64,000 bases of DNA from Sthenelais limicola (Eukaryota > Annelida > Polychaeta > Phyllodocida > Sigalionidae), in NCBI GenBank assembly GCA_942159475.1, contig OW804097.1, positions 58,486,986-58,550,985 of the forward strand, in the 5' to 3' direction. The notes below the pieces were generated by a model. The model was not told the DNA's origin. It saw only the letters and a list, made by a program, of their open reading frames with translations, and searched no databases. The translations under genes were made by a program, and so were the position numbers. Below, one piece after another: positions 13,701 through 23,909 of the stretch (position 1 is the stretch's first letter; each line of letters begins with the position of its first letter).

Positions 13701-16700
13701 TAAAAGCCACATTTTCCAGGCCCTTCGTCCAAAATGCCAGATTTGTAAGGCCTTTGATTCATTTTTCTAAATGCAAGGCTCTTCCAGGCCCCGCGGATTA
13801 ATTAGCACTAGCTAGATATAGGCCTACATTATATATGCACAATAGAGAAAGGGCGAGACAGAAAAGTTATGTCCTGCTGTATAAATGAAATAAATGTTGA
13901 ATAAAATGTTAAAGTAGGCAAATATCCAGGAAATACTGATCTGACTGGATTTAGTAAAGCATTTTATTTTCGTTACTTAACGGTAGTTTCGACCTCTGTG
14001 GGTTTTCGCAGCAGTGTATAATGAGTCGATGAAAGTTTCTTCTTTATTTAGCACATGTGTACACAAGTATTGTGTTGAGCGATCTCATTGGTCTACCAAC
14101 AGGGTTTGCGATAAAATACATGTACAATGTGTATTAAATATTAATTTATATTAGAAAGTTATGATAAGTTATACTGTTGTTTTATCTAACCATATATAAG
14201 ATGCGATGAAGGGTCTGTAGTTTGAAGTCCTTCAGGTTGAATGTAATGAATAATATTTTGTAATAAAATAGATAAAATATAAGAAAAAATACTCTTACCA
14301 TTGACATCGTCCCCGGGTAAGTAGCTGGCAGGGGTGAAGGTAATGTTGTACGGAGGGGAGGAGAGTTGGGCGGGGTAGTTACCAGATGAACCCTTATGTT
14401 TAGGGTAGAGGTTCGCACACGACTTGTACGGCGCTCCAGTAGGGAACCCAGACAGCAGGCTAATACAGCAGCCTGGAATCACATCAATTTAAAACTTGCT
14501 GATATGTTTCAATTCAATTTTGTATTCAGGATGGCAGTACATAAAATGTGATGTGTCACGGGAAAATGAGTCCCAAGTCGCAAAAAAAAAGGATTTTGAG
14601 ATATCACTATATAAGATGAGATCAAGCGAATTACAATAATGGTAAACATTAGCACATCTACCAAGTACTTCTATATATATTTTATGCATAACAAAAAAGT
14701 TAGCGACATTTCTTAATGCATGACTAATAAATTAGCTAAATATACTCCTTATGATAACCCCTGATATGCATGGATACATTTAGTATACCGTCTTGGAATT
14801 TGGTATGTATTTGCATTAATATGATTCCTAAACTGTCAAAGAATGAAAACATTCCTATAAAAAGTTGTGATAAAGACATTTGAAAAAATACAATTGTTGC
14901 GACTTGTGACTCATGTTCCTATAACATATCACATGAGTATATGTATCAATGTGATTGAGGGATTAATTGCCTGACTACCCCAGGTCACTTAATTTGACGG
15001 TGGTCTCGCCCTGGTTCCTGATTCTGCTGACCCGAACATTGATAAGTGCAATGATAGGGCCATTATAGAGAACACAGTCACTAGAGTGGCCAATGTTACA
15101 TTACATACATGTATTCTCATATATCCAGCACCAACTTAACATGTTTTAACTAAACAAGAACTAAAAGAACAGAAATCATTACCATAACATGTTAAAACAC
15201 GAGAGTTCTCACATTATAATCTTCAAATCAAGTTTCTAAACATGTTCAACGACGCAGGTAATAATTATAGGGATGAAAGAGGTAAAATATGAATCTATTT
15301 AAATTTACTAAAAAAACTTAAGTAATATAACACAGTATAGGAATAATGCAATGTTTTGCGTGTTTTATTCTTGGTTACCATGACTACTGTAGATCATGCC
15401 AGGCTGCCTTGCGTAGAGCTGTATGTAGTAGTGATGTATTATCAGTATCAAGCCGTCCCCATATCAGAGATCAAGTGATTATCAGCCAGGATTATGTAAT
15501 GGTTGATAGGTGAACTGTTAACAGGTGGCACAGTAAATCTCCTCTAGTATTATCAAAACATGGAGGCAGCATTATAAGCCTTAGTAATGTAAAGTAGTGC
15601 ATGATGGTGAATCACAAGCTTATTTCATGATATTTAATTATTCATCTTACAGAATAAAAACGTTTTATTATGTATGAAATATTCGAAACGCACATGCAAT
15701 TAATTCATTGGTATTAGAAGAAAACTTTAGAATAGAAACAAGCATAGTAATAACTAAATCTCAAGGATTTGACATTAAGTGTTTTTTGTAGATTATTGTT
15801 GGAAACAGAAATATTATAGTTCATCAGCATAATAACCCTTCTATTCTCCTGTTGATATGCATGACTTATCCCCTATCATTTCAGGGTTCATCTTTACACC
15901 TATGTCTATAGATGAGGACAGTAGACTAAGGACTGACTAAACGTGTGTAATTCTCGATGTATAGCTGTCCCGGAGGAAGATGACATTGTTGACAGATTGA
16001 ATAAAAGAAGTTGTCGTAAAAACAACAAAAACAAAAAAAAAAAAAAAAGGACTGACTAAAAAATGAGTAAATCTTTATATTACAACATAATTGATAATTG
16101 GGACAACAATTTGTTTGAATAGGGATTATGGGAAGCATTTATATATAAGAATTTTTACAAAATATCGATATATTTTTTTTTTTTTTTTTTTAAATAGAAA
16201 AAAAATCGATATTATTATGTTAGTTTGAGAATGACAATGACAACTCCCCAAGAGAGTGGTATTTTGTAGGTTGTATGAATGTAATGCTTTCTGGAAATGT
16301 CTGTTGGTGTAATATCGTGGTAAGGAGATATTTTTATCACAAAATCTATTTTGAAAAAAAGGCGGGAATCTGACCCCTGGAACCAGCAATAAACCCCCAA
16401 ACTCCCCCTCTCTGGTTCCGCCTGACAAATGCTGACTTTGATAAAGTACATGAATGTGCAAATGTCCGTCTGGTATTATCAACGAGATTATATTAACACG
16501 TGTTAATATAGTCTCGTTGGTATTATAGAGTTTCTATTATTGAACACTTCTCAATTCTCAATTTGTAACTTTAATGAGTATATTTCCTAGCGAAAGCCAC
16601 CGGAAAAAATCCTCCAAAACTTTGTTCAAATAACTTTTAGATGGGTTGGACAATAATGGAACGAAATTTATCTTTGACCGAATATAAAGGAATTCATGGA

Positions 16701-17765
16701 AAGCTCAAGGAATTTTATGAAAATACCAGCGACTTTTTATTGTTCAATATTCAAACCCTTCAGTTTTCAATCACACTCAGGATAAAAAATGAAATTGAAG
16801 GAAATATGTTGTGTTGGATTTAACTGGGTATGCAGATTTAATTTATAGTAACTGGGCGACTAAGAGAAAGAGCAAATTTGCCATTAGCTTTATATCCTCG
16901 CATCAATGCGTCCACTATAGATGCTACAAGTAAACACCATGAATGTGATCCTGTGACCAAGTAGTCTGTCGCTTAGTCATAGTTAAGTAGAAAGAATGGT
17001 CAGAAAATGTGCAATGGGTGGCTCTACACAGTTGAGTAAATTAGGCTCAATTAGGCTAAAGAAACGGTAAATCTATACTAGAAATGGTTGGCTATATAAA
17101 ATTTGGTGTTACTAAAATCTCCTTGATTATATATTTCCGATGATTTGAGAACTTGGCACATGATGACATTTGCCACCGCTGGTATTATTCAACAATATTC
17201 CATACAAATGGAATGAATTCTTCCAATAAGGGATTTGCATAGATTTGCATTAATCTTGATTCGCATGGAAGTATGGGAGTTGTATGTCAGTGTAAAAGCT
17301 ATAAAAAACATCAATGTTATTATTCCGACTCTGGTATGGTTGAGCATGGAATATTTATCGGTGCTCCAATGTTAATTTCTATGTGTTATACATGTTTCCA
17401 TAAAACAAGTGTTGATCTTTCCCATCATGCGTTTGATTGTATAGATCAATTACACAAGCAATGATATTGGTAAAAAAAAATCTTCCAATTTTCAATTAAA
17501 ATGTTGCTAAATATGTGTATGTCAGATTTGAACTGATCGATCCCCGCATGCACTGCCATCATGCATGCACAGGGATGGCAGTGAGACATGCAAATCACAA
17601 ATTACCACAACATATATTTGTGATCGAGTCTAAATGAATAATTAATTTAACTGCAGACAATAAAACATAAGTAATTATTTTATTTTACCAATATTTGAGT
17701 TTAGAATTTGTTCGATACATACCTGCTACAACTCCTAGAAGAAGGTTAAGCTGTAAGTGACCCAT
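4502..17765 (-). CDS. FRRS1-like: Ferric-chelate reductase 1-like protein (Reeler-DOMON-cytochrome b561), 14 coding exons
   Basis: Coding exons, 5' to 3' on the minus strand: 17765-17723, 14472-14299, 13647-13493, 11417-11326, 11118-11019, 10640-10440, 9787-9692, 9126-8943, 8189-8073, 7284-7169, 6484-6398, 5956-5800, 5528-5385, 4728-4502. They total 1893 nt, keep frame across every GT-AG junction and give 630 residues plus TAA, close to vertebrate FRRS1 (about 590). Order: signal peptide (1-22), Reeler (about 24-188), DOMON (about 190-360), linker, cytochrome b561 with five to six helices (about 385-555), acidic tail and a last helix (about 605-629). Family members move electrons across membranes to reduce ferric iron; the activity here is inferred. 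The acceptor of exon 8 (TTTAAAG) is the weakest. A possible extra 5' exon is listed separately. Introns hold MITEs but no other gene. Confidence 0.93.
5282..5330. repeat. MITE family A, left-end fragment in intron 13
   Basis: The block GTGTCACAGAAAAATGAGTC followed by ATAAGTCG matches the inverted end of family A. The rest of the element is missing or too diverged to follow. Confidence 0.5.
5385..8189 (-). CDS. Linker and cytochrome b561 exons (exons 9-13) of the reductase
   Basis: Exons 8189-8073, 7284-7169, 6484-6398, 5956-5800 and 5528-5385 encode residues 349-555. Four histidines sit where b561 proteins coordinate two haems across the membrane: His387 (KAHAALM), His428 (MHRFFAF), His460 (GGNHSYVG) and His496 (KVAHAFVA). 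Helices are visible in ALMIFAWMLFSYLVTTL, FLTAILTVASAILIFV, VGTTVLALVVIQILLGL and LWLLIVFAVSIGINFIWV. The pattern is that of the core that carries electrons from cytosolic donors to outer-side acceptors. Confidence 0.93.
6509..6860. mobile_element. MITE family C copy in intron 10
   Basis: Ends GTTGAAGCTGTATT and, on the other strand, TTTTGAAGCTGCAGATTCAG are inverted copies. Inner blocks (GGTGAGTGATAATGAGTGAAG, a GGGCCCC or GGGTCCTC stretch, AATCCGGACCTTTATGAAGG, AGATGTGTTGGAAAAAAAGA) follow the same order as in the copy at 9938-10296. Confidence 0.55.
7805..7856. repeat. Inverted repeat, 15-bp perfect arms
   Basis: GGGCTGCTGGTGCAC at 7805-7819 is the exact reverse complement of 7842-7856. 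The 22-nt loop holds another TGCACCA. It lies in intron 9; the role is unknown. Confidence 0.8.
8943..10640 (-). CDS. DOMON-domain exons (exons 6-8) of the reductase
   Basis: Exons 10640-10440, 9787-9692 and 9126-8943 encode residues 189-348. The fold is suggested by FEVKAKTDGYVTLGLSDD followed by RYM at the exon 6 end. This matches the DOMON strand where related cytochromes place an axial methionine (Met255), and is followed by GYIYCRFTRPV and LLAYGSIYAG. Five cysteines in exon 6 (KCG, KGCM, YCSG, NCNY and the split region) could form disulphides. DOMON domains commonly bind haem b or sugar; haem binding is inferred here. Confidence 0.9.
9358..9430 (+). repeat. Short tandem repeat of GGGGAATATTGTCC units
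   Basis: About four imperfect units of 14-16 bp (GGAATATTGTCT, GGGGAATATTGTCC, GGGGAATATTGGT, then a diverged one) follow one another in intron 7. Confidence 0.7.
9559..9655 (+). repeat. Dispersed repeat matching 1427-1530
   Basis: Shared blocks in order: GTTGCC(A/G)TGAC, ATAACTCACT, ATACG, TAACT(C/G)ACT, TAGATAC, CAGAGCAAT and TAAAT. The family is not identified. Confidence 0.5.
9938..10296. mobile_element. MITE family C, best-preserved copy, intron 6
   Basis: The left edge GTTAAAGCTGCATTCTCAG and the right edge, read on the opposite strand as GTTAAAGCTGCACTCTCAG, are 19-bp inverted repeats with one mismatch around a core of about 320 bp without an ORF. Related copies lie at 6509-6860, 13166-13413 (opposite orientation), about 16580-16840 and about 18440-18556. 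Confidence 0.7.
11019..14472 (-). CDS. Reeler-domain exons (exons 2-5) of the reductase
   Basis: Four exons encode residues 15-188. Landmarks in order: GFPTGAPYKSCANLYPKH at the domain start, PPYNITF, SYLPGDDV, then FKGFQLRARR, NCITHSS and the closing VEQFNTFWVDVES. Cys33 (in YKSC) and Cys126 (in NCITHSS) are placed like the conserved disulphide pair of Reeler domains. In this family the domain faces the extracellular or luminal side and its ligand is unsettled. Exon 2 starts in phase 1 after the short signal-peptide exon. The introns here contain MITE copies at 11688-11970, 12171-12572 and 13166-13413. Confidence 0.92.
11688..11970. mobile_element. MITE family A copy, intron 3
   Basis: It begins ATGTGTCACAGGAAAATTAG and closes with the inverted counterpart TCATGATTCATTATTCCGTA. 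It is shorter than the 390-410-bp copies, so part of the core is deleted. Confidence 0.6.
12171..12572. mobile_element. MITE family A copy, intron 3
   Basis: It begins GTGAAAAATGAGTCCCATAT and ends near GCAACTTGTGACTCATTTACC. The core carries the family blocks ATTGAGATACCATCATATTT, GTCAATCACTAGTAAA and GTTAAATATACTCCTTAGGA. It lies one element away from the 11.7-kb copy in the same intron. Confidence 0.6.
13166..13413. mobile_element. MITE family C copy, reversed, intron 2
   Basis: Ends ATTAAAGCCTCACTCTCA and CTGAAATGCAGCTTTAAA are inverted. Inner blocks TTGTTCCATTC, CATCTAAAAGTCATTTGACC and ACGTCCTCATTTGTATTTGG are the reverse complement of the corresponding blocks in the copy at 9.9 kb. 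Confidence 0.6.
14547..14934. mobile_element. MITE family A, complete copy, intron 1
   Basis: The left edge TGTGATGTGTCACGGGAAAA continues as TGAGTCCCAAGTCGC. The right edge GCGACTTGTGACTCATGTTC continues to ATATCACA. Together they give about 35 bp of inverted terminal repeat around a non-coding AT-rich core, about 388 bp in total. Confidence 0.7.
15900..16200. repeat. Poly-A and poly-T tracts in intron 1
   Basis: A plus-strand A-rich run near 16030-16048 and a T run of about 22 near 16170-16192 flank AT-rich DNA. Translations across them are artefacts. Confidence 0.7.
16477..16522. repeat. 46-bp near-perfect palindrome without spacer
   Basis: The two 23-bp arms meet at the centre of AACACGTGTT and differ at only two positions, both G-T type. 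The core is TATTAACACGTGTTAATA and the outer arm ends read CAACGAGA and TCTCGTTG. It lies in intron 1. Confidence 0.85.
16580..16840. repeat. MITE family C, diverged copy
   Basis: AATCCTCCAAAACTTTGTTC, TTTTAGATGGGTTGGACAAT and the closing ATGCAGATTTAA follow the block order of the family C copy at 10.2 kb. The left end is not found. The 60-codon ORF inside is not convincing. Confidence 0.45.
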
Positions 17766-17774
17766 AGCTAATAT
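17723..17774 (-). CDS. Exon 1 with start codon and signal peptide, preceded by a splice acceptor
   Basis: ATG at 17765 begins MGHLQLNLLLGVVAG, a hydrophobic signal-peptide core continued by exon 2, with the donor GCAG/GTATGT. Just upstream the minus strand reads TTTATTTCAG directly before position 17774, a good acceptor, so an earlier exon is spliced on. Codons ATA TTA GCT precede the ATG in frame. The ATG is the best start if the upstream exon is untranslated. Confidence 0.8.
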
Positions 17775-20043
17775 CTGAAATAAATTAAAAAATTATTAAT
17801 TAATACAATTAATTAAACTTGTCATCAAATAGCAATGAAGGTGAGTAGGTAAGAGGCGGCTATTTCAGAACAAGCACTAGTTAATTTGTTACTAGTTACT
17901 AGTTTTTCGAAACATGAATGTTTCTCATCAAATTTAAGGTAAGAAACTATTGATTTCGGTTGAGATAGAAAGCCTTTTCAAATAACAGTGTTTTACCTTA
18001 ATAACTCTGTTGATTAAAGTAAAATACTGTTTTTTTTTCAATCGATCGATACACAGTGTTTCTCAAATAGTTACACGTTGAAGGGCTTGTCATGCATGAT
18101 GCAACGTTTCTGGTTAAATCCTTCTTTACGGCTCACGCCATGTACAGGGATAGCACAGAATAAAATAACACAATGTACCTATCATAATAGAACTTCCCTA
18201 GGCTTGCTCACCATATGCACAGGTCAGATCGTAAGGAAATGTATAACCAACAGCTTTAGATATTTATCAAATTTTGATAATCTGAGGTATACATATCTGA
18301 GAATAATTTATATTGCGTTGATTTTAAAAGTCGGTTACATTGAACTATACTTTGAGCCTCATGTTTGTCTTAAAACTGACCTCTCATTAACATTGGTGAG
18401 ACACTTAAAGATTGTCTACCTTAATTTTCTTCCATATGAATTACAGGATTGAATCCATCAATATTCTGCTGTTGCTATAATAATGTTTAAGGACATTTGG
18501 TAGTTTATCTTATACGGTAATACTGTATCTAACACTAAGAATGCAGCTGTAAAATTTGGGTCGGAAGGATCGGTGAAGCGAATTGTACAATTTCTGATGA
18601 TTTCTATTATGAGCACCTCCTTCATGGGGTCAGGGGGTCATGCATGAGTATGTCACCACGGCCCTGCAATATGGGTCATGACCTACTGACCTAATATTGG
18701 TCATCGCTTGCACAGATCTTAGATCCCTTTTACTCTAAGCACAGATTTATAATATTATTACGACTCTGGTAATTAATGTCTGTAAAGGGTTTGGCAATAT
18801 ACTTTAATTGTTCTGTCCGATATGGGTTCATGCGTTTCCTCATACAATTCCCAGTTATTACTATTATTACAATAGCGACACACTAGTAGTGTAATAGCAT
18901 ACCATTGGTTAGACTTATGTAAGTCTTTGGTTCTTTGGGGGTTTAACATTTTTTTTTTATTAAATGAATCCATCAGATTGTGAATCACCACGGCCTCGAC
19001 TGAGGAGTCCTTAGCCCAGTGAGGTCCGTAGTGGATGTGCCATGATTTAAGATAGGCTGAGGGACTTGGTGCTGGTCTAACTATTGGTGCTTGTTGTGGT
19101 AAATAATTGAAACTTATCATAAAGTATACATAATAATAATATATCAAGAATTGTTTTCCTTGGAACAGCTTTTGTATAGGAGAAAGGCCTCCAAAAAGCA
19201 ATTTTATTAAAGGTCGTTGGTAGCTATTGGTGTATGGAGAGGGAACGTGTTAGAGATGCAATGCAAATATGTATGTGTCATACTTGTAATAGGACCATAT
19301 TCGCAATGACAGAAGCAATATATATATATCATTCAGAATGTGTAATTCAGCTTATACAATTTTAGCCTTGGCACAACGATCTATACGGGTGAGGTCGTCA
19401 GAAGATGTACAATTCGCCTTCACAAATCCTCTAGTTAAACAACACAAATTTAAGACGGATATTACTAATCAAAATATCGTTTAACATTTAGCTCAATTTT
19501 GCAGAATTTTATTAAATGTGTAGAGTGCCGATTGTACATTTTTAAAAGATGGGATCAGGCGGATTTCAACGATTGTTAACACATAATGAAAACCTGTATA
19601 TCCTTGTATGCTTGAAACATAATTTCCAATATTTCTGGATGGACAATCACTAGTAAAGTAGTTAAATATACTTTCTTAGGAGACAATAAATATACATAAA
19701 TCTTCTACATGTAAATGATGCGAATGGGACCACTATAAACACCCCAAGATTCAAAGCATTCCCAAGAGAAATTCTTGCGTATGAGTATGATGAATACAAG
19801 ATCATACTGAATAATATATTTGGTATTGTGTTGAATTAAAATAATATATAACTGTTTATGTTATGTCTCTTACGTATTTTGAGCCTTATTTGTATGTTAA
19901 ATTTGAGTTATTTGAGAGGATTGATGAAACTGAATTGTTCATTTTCTGACATTGCTCACCCTTGATAGTATGGCCCGTAGTATGGCTGGGTTTATCCCAT
20001 GACACCAAAGATGGATCCTTAAACCGTCTTTGATGACACTTAC
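17775..20043. other. Intergenic or first-intron DNA with MITE remnants
   Basis: No gene was recognised. Fragments: family B ends near 18220 and at about 19386-19560, a family C right end near 18440-18556 (AAGAATGCAGCTGTAAAA), and a family A core at about 19610-19800. The 142-codon minus-strand ORF at 18773-19201 and the 124-codon plus-strand ORF at 18078-18452 show no motif or splice context. Confidence 0.45.
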
Positions 20044-20178
20044 CTTGCATGGAGCTCTTACTGGAGGCACAGGAGGAGGGGTAGATCCGACCACGTGGAT
20101 GTTTGTGTGACCATTGGGAGGGGAGGAGCAGGAGGAGGCAGGAGGAGGCAGAGGAGCATGGGGAAGTAGGTCAGACAT
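20044..20178 (-). CDS. Possible upstream exon with a proline-rich leader
   Basis: From ATG at 20178 the minus strand encodes 45 residues rich in Pro and Ser (LLPHAPLPPPASS, STPPPVPPVRAPCK) and ends exactly on a codon at a strong donor, AAG/GTAAGT. Joined to the acceptor at 17774 it continues in frame through the signal-peptide exon, giving 678 residues. A leader before a signal peptide is odd, and the GGAGGA-rich purine repeat on the other strand could give proline codons by chance. It could equally be a 5' UTR exon or belong to another gene. Confidence 0.35.
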
Positions 20179-20238
20179 GCGCACTGAATAGCCTCATATC
20201 AAGTCATAAGGGCCAGCCCTTATTTATGACAACTATAT

Positions 20239-21213
20239 TATGTGTTACAGAAAATTCGACTCAAGTTGAAAAGAAAATGGATTTTGAGATACCATCATAT
20301 TTGAACAGATGTGATTCGTAAGATTAGGTGGATTCCAACTATGTTAAAGTATTTTCATTTTATCTATTTCTTTTTTGTTTGAAAAGAAAGTTTGCAATAT
20401 TTCGTTGTGGACCGTTACTAGTAAAGTAGCTAAATATATACTCCATAAGATGACCTTAGGTATATACGTAAGGATATGTTTAAGAAACTGTCTTGAAATT
20501 GTGTACATGTACATGTATGCTCGATATCACAAACTTGAGAATATTCGTCCTAAGATCAAGAGAGCCTGTGAATAAAACACTTTGAAAAGTATGAATTTTG
20601 CTACCTAGCTACCTATCATTCTTCTGTATGATTTCGGACAATTATTCGTCAGTGGTTCTCCAATATGAAATACTGAAAGAAACAGATGATATACGGAGAC
20701 ACTTTGCCTATACGTGCCGCATCCGAGGAAATATAGAGATATATACTTTAAAGCTTGTTGACACATCCGTACGGTAAATATATAAGGCAAAAACGAATGA
20801 GATTGGGACCATTCGTTTTTCTTTTGTAAGAAAAGTCTTTATTGTGTTTAAAACAGCTGCTGTTACCAAATATGCATCTTTTGTCAGTTCCAGGTATTCT
20901 AGTTTTCCGTTATCATAAATCACATTTCTTCTTGGTCTAAAGCAACGTAACTAAGTAGAATTGTCAGTTATTATCAAACTATGCTTCAAAGAAGTGCATT
21001 CGACAGTATAAACCTTAGAAATGCAAAGATTGTAAATTGTATACAGTCCTGAATTTGTATACATATATTTATACAGTGGAGTCCGCTGATTAATAAACTA
21101 ATAAACTAAAAATAGAAAAAAGTGATAATTAATATTATTTTGAAACAAAACATTTGTAAAAAAAGAAAAATCAATTTGGTCACTTATGACTCACATTTTC
21201 TGTAACACATCAC
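20239..21213. mobile_element. MITE family A copy split by an insertion of about 580 bp
   Basis: The left end (TATGTGTTACAGAAAATTCG, then the family core to about 20590) and a right end at 21170-21212 (CACTTATGACTCACATTTTC) are in the correct relative order. The intervening AT-rich block has no match to the family. That they are one element is an inference. Confidence 0.45.
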
Positions 21214-21497
21214 TGCCAGAACTTTATTATCGAACTATGCTACGACGAAGTGCATTTGGCTAAACAGCTAAAAACTGGAAATATTCATATGAATAGATCT
21301 TGTGGAAACGCACATATATACCTCCCCAGGTTGTACACAAGGCTACTTCCCATCAATCTGGGTAATTGCTGATTGCATCACCTACAGATTAGATAAGCCT
21401 GGAGGCACTGGGCTTATCCCTACCAACACGGCCAGTGACTATATAGTGACCATTGGTCACTCAGATAGCCACTAGTACACACATTAACATTAACATA

Positions 21498-21910
21498 TGT
21501 GATGTGTTTCAGGGAAATGAGTCATAAGTCGCAAAAAATGGATTTTGAGATATCATTATATTTGAAAAGATGAGTTCAAGCCGATTCCAATGATAGTAAA
21601 CAGTCTAATAATCCAATAATAAGTATTTCTAGATTTTAAGTTTGATATTTTCGTTTTCGAAAAAATAAGTTTCCAATATTTCTGGGAGTCAATAAACAGT
21701 AAAGTAACTAAATATAGTCCATATGAGGACCTTTAAAACGAAAGGATATATTACATAGATTGTACTGAAATTTGATACATCGATTGATATAACTATAAGT
21801 GATAAACCCCCCAAAAATCAGAATATTCCAATAATGTGATCTTGTGAAAAAAATACTTTGAAAAATATCAATTTTGCGACTTATGACTCATTTTCCTGGA
21901 ACACATCACA
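21498..21910. mobile_element. MITE family A, complete copy
   Basis: The left edge TGTGATGTGTTTCAGGGAAA continues to TGAGTCATAAGTCGC. The right edge GCGACTTATGACTCATTTTC runs to GGAACACATCACA. It is 413 bp, the longest and cleanest copy, with no ORF. Confidence 0.75.
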
Positions 21911-22202
21911 TATTAGCAAGTATATAAGAAGCATTATATGAATTTATTTGTGATGTGAATAAAGAGAATAATTTAAAGGAAACCACTATTGCATGCTTCA
22001 TAGACTTTAGTGTCTCATTTATCAAAATTAATTAACACCAATATTTCCCATTTATAATAAGTATTTGAGCATTTCTCACGAAACGGGAGCACTGGGATTT
22101 GCTTTTTAAAAAGGCAGTAACCTCAAGAAATTGGTGTAAATGTTCATTTTTATTTTTACATTTTTTAAATTGTAAAAAGTTTAAAGGATCAGATCAAATT
22201 AA

Positions 22203-23909
22203 ACATAGAAGGCCAAGAAATCCATAACACAGATGTCCCAAATCACTTTAATAAATTTTTCATAGAAATAGGGGAAAAATTAGCACAAGCTATTCCAGAT
22301 ATTGACAATGATACAGAACCCATACAGCAGGGAAAACCAGATAATCCATATCAATTCACCCAAATATCCATTAAATCATTAAAGAAAATTATAAGTGATA
22401 TAAAAAATACTAAAAGCTCAGGATACCCCAACCTAAAAACCACAATACTCAAAACATCCCTAAAAGCTCTCCTACCACAACTAAAATATCTATTCGAGCT
22501 CACAAATAAAACCGGGAAAATACCCATTAGCTGGAAAGAGAGCATAGTAACTCCAATCTATAAAAATGCAGGAACAAAAAATGATCCCACAAATTACCGC
22601 CCCATAGCCAATAATTATAAACATCATGGGAAAAATATATGAAAAAGTGCTAGCCCAAGATCTATCATCATATCTCGAAAATAATCACAAACTAAATAAA
22701 AACCAATTTGGATTCAGATATGGAAAATCAACTACCCAAGCAGTTACGAATTTTCTCCAATACACATATAATGCCATACATAATAACAAACACGTACATG
22801 CAATATATATTGATTTCAAAAAAGCATTCGATACGGTGAATCACCCGATACTACTAACAAAAATCCAAAAGAACTTCAATAGCCCAGACCTGACTAAACT
22901 GTTAAATAATTACCTAGAAAACCGATACCAAAAAACCATCTGCAATAATACAATATCAGAAGCTAAGAAAATCACCTGTGGTATACCCCAAGGGACAACA
23001 ATTGGCCCTTTAATGTTCTTACTCTATATAAATGACCTACCAGATAATATAAGAAATAGCTCGGTGCAAATGTATGCAGACGATACCATATTATTCACAG
23101 AAACACCAAGTGCTAGGAAATCGGACACTCTCCAAGATGACTTAAAACAATTGGAAAGTTGGTGTAAGAAAAACAAGATAACAATCAATACAAAAAAATC
23201 AAACAGCATGATTATACAATGCAAGAGAAATAAAAATACCAATAATACAACTAGCAAATACACCATCCAAAATGAGGAATTAGAATCAGTAATAACATAC
23301 AAATATCTAGGGATCCACATAGATAATAGTCTGACTTTCAAAAAGCAAATTCAACAAGCAACAGTAATGGCAAACCTAAGAACAAATCAACTAAGAAAAA
23401 TCCAAAACTCACTAACTACCAAAATATCAACACTAGTATACAAAACAACAATCTTACCACTCATGGATTACGGAGACATTTTTTATGACTCATGCACTAA
23501 GAAATTATCAGGAAAACTGCAAACTATCCAGAAAAGGGCAATACGAATTATCAAGAAATTACCCAAAAGAACAAACACAAAAGAATATGAAAATGAATTA
23601 GAACTACTCCCTCTATCAGATAGGCGAATGCTACATCTAATACAATATGCCCACAACCTTGCTCAAGACAAAAACAATTTAGCCAGGAAAAATAAAGAAA
23701 CAAGGCACTCTCAAAATCGAAAGGACATTAATCAGGTCACATATAAAACGGAGAAATTACATCAAAACTTCCATAATAGAGCCATAAGAATATGGAATAA
23801 GCTCCTGAACAATATCCAAAAAATACAAGACAAAAATGTTTTAACAGAGATAGTAAACAGAGATCTCCTAAATGGTGATCTTGTCCTATCACCCCAAAAT
23901 ACCCTCTAG
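22203..23909 (+). pseudogene. LINE-1 reverse transcriptase (frameshifted)
   Basis: The upstream frame (22203 to about 22610) encodes the linker and first RT motif, with SWKESIVTPIYKNAG and NYRPIA. The main frame from 22626 (427 codons) carries QFGFRYGKSTTQAV, YIDFKKAFDTVNHP (first catalytic Asp), GIPQGTTIGPLMFLLYIND, MYADDTILF (catalytic Asp pair), YKYLGIHIDN, and the thumb LPLMDYGDIFYDSC and QKRAIRIIKKLP. The frames differ by one nucleotide near 22610, where a TAG also lies in the downstream frame. Reverse transcription from a nicked target is the family's function; this copy is broken. Confidence 0.88.

Noticed and set aside
18773..19201. 142-codon minus-strand ORF as a gene
   Set aside because: No domain, no splice context, MITE remnants nearby and AT-rich codon use; chance is the simpler explanation.
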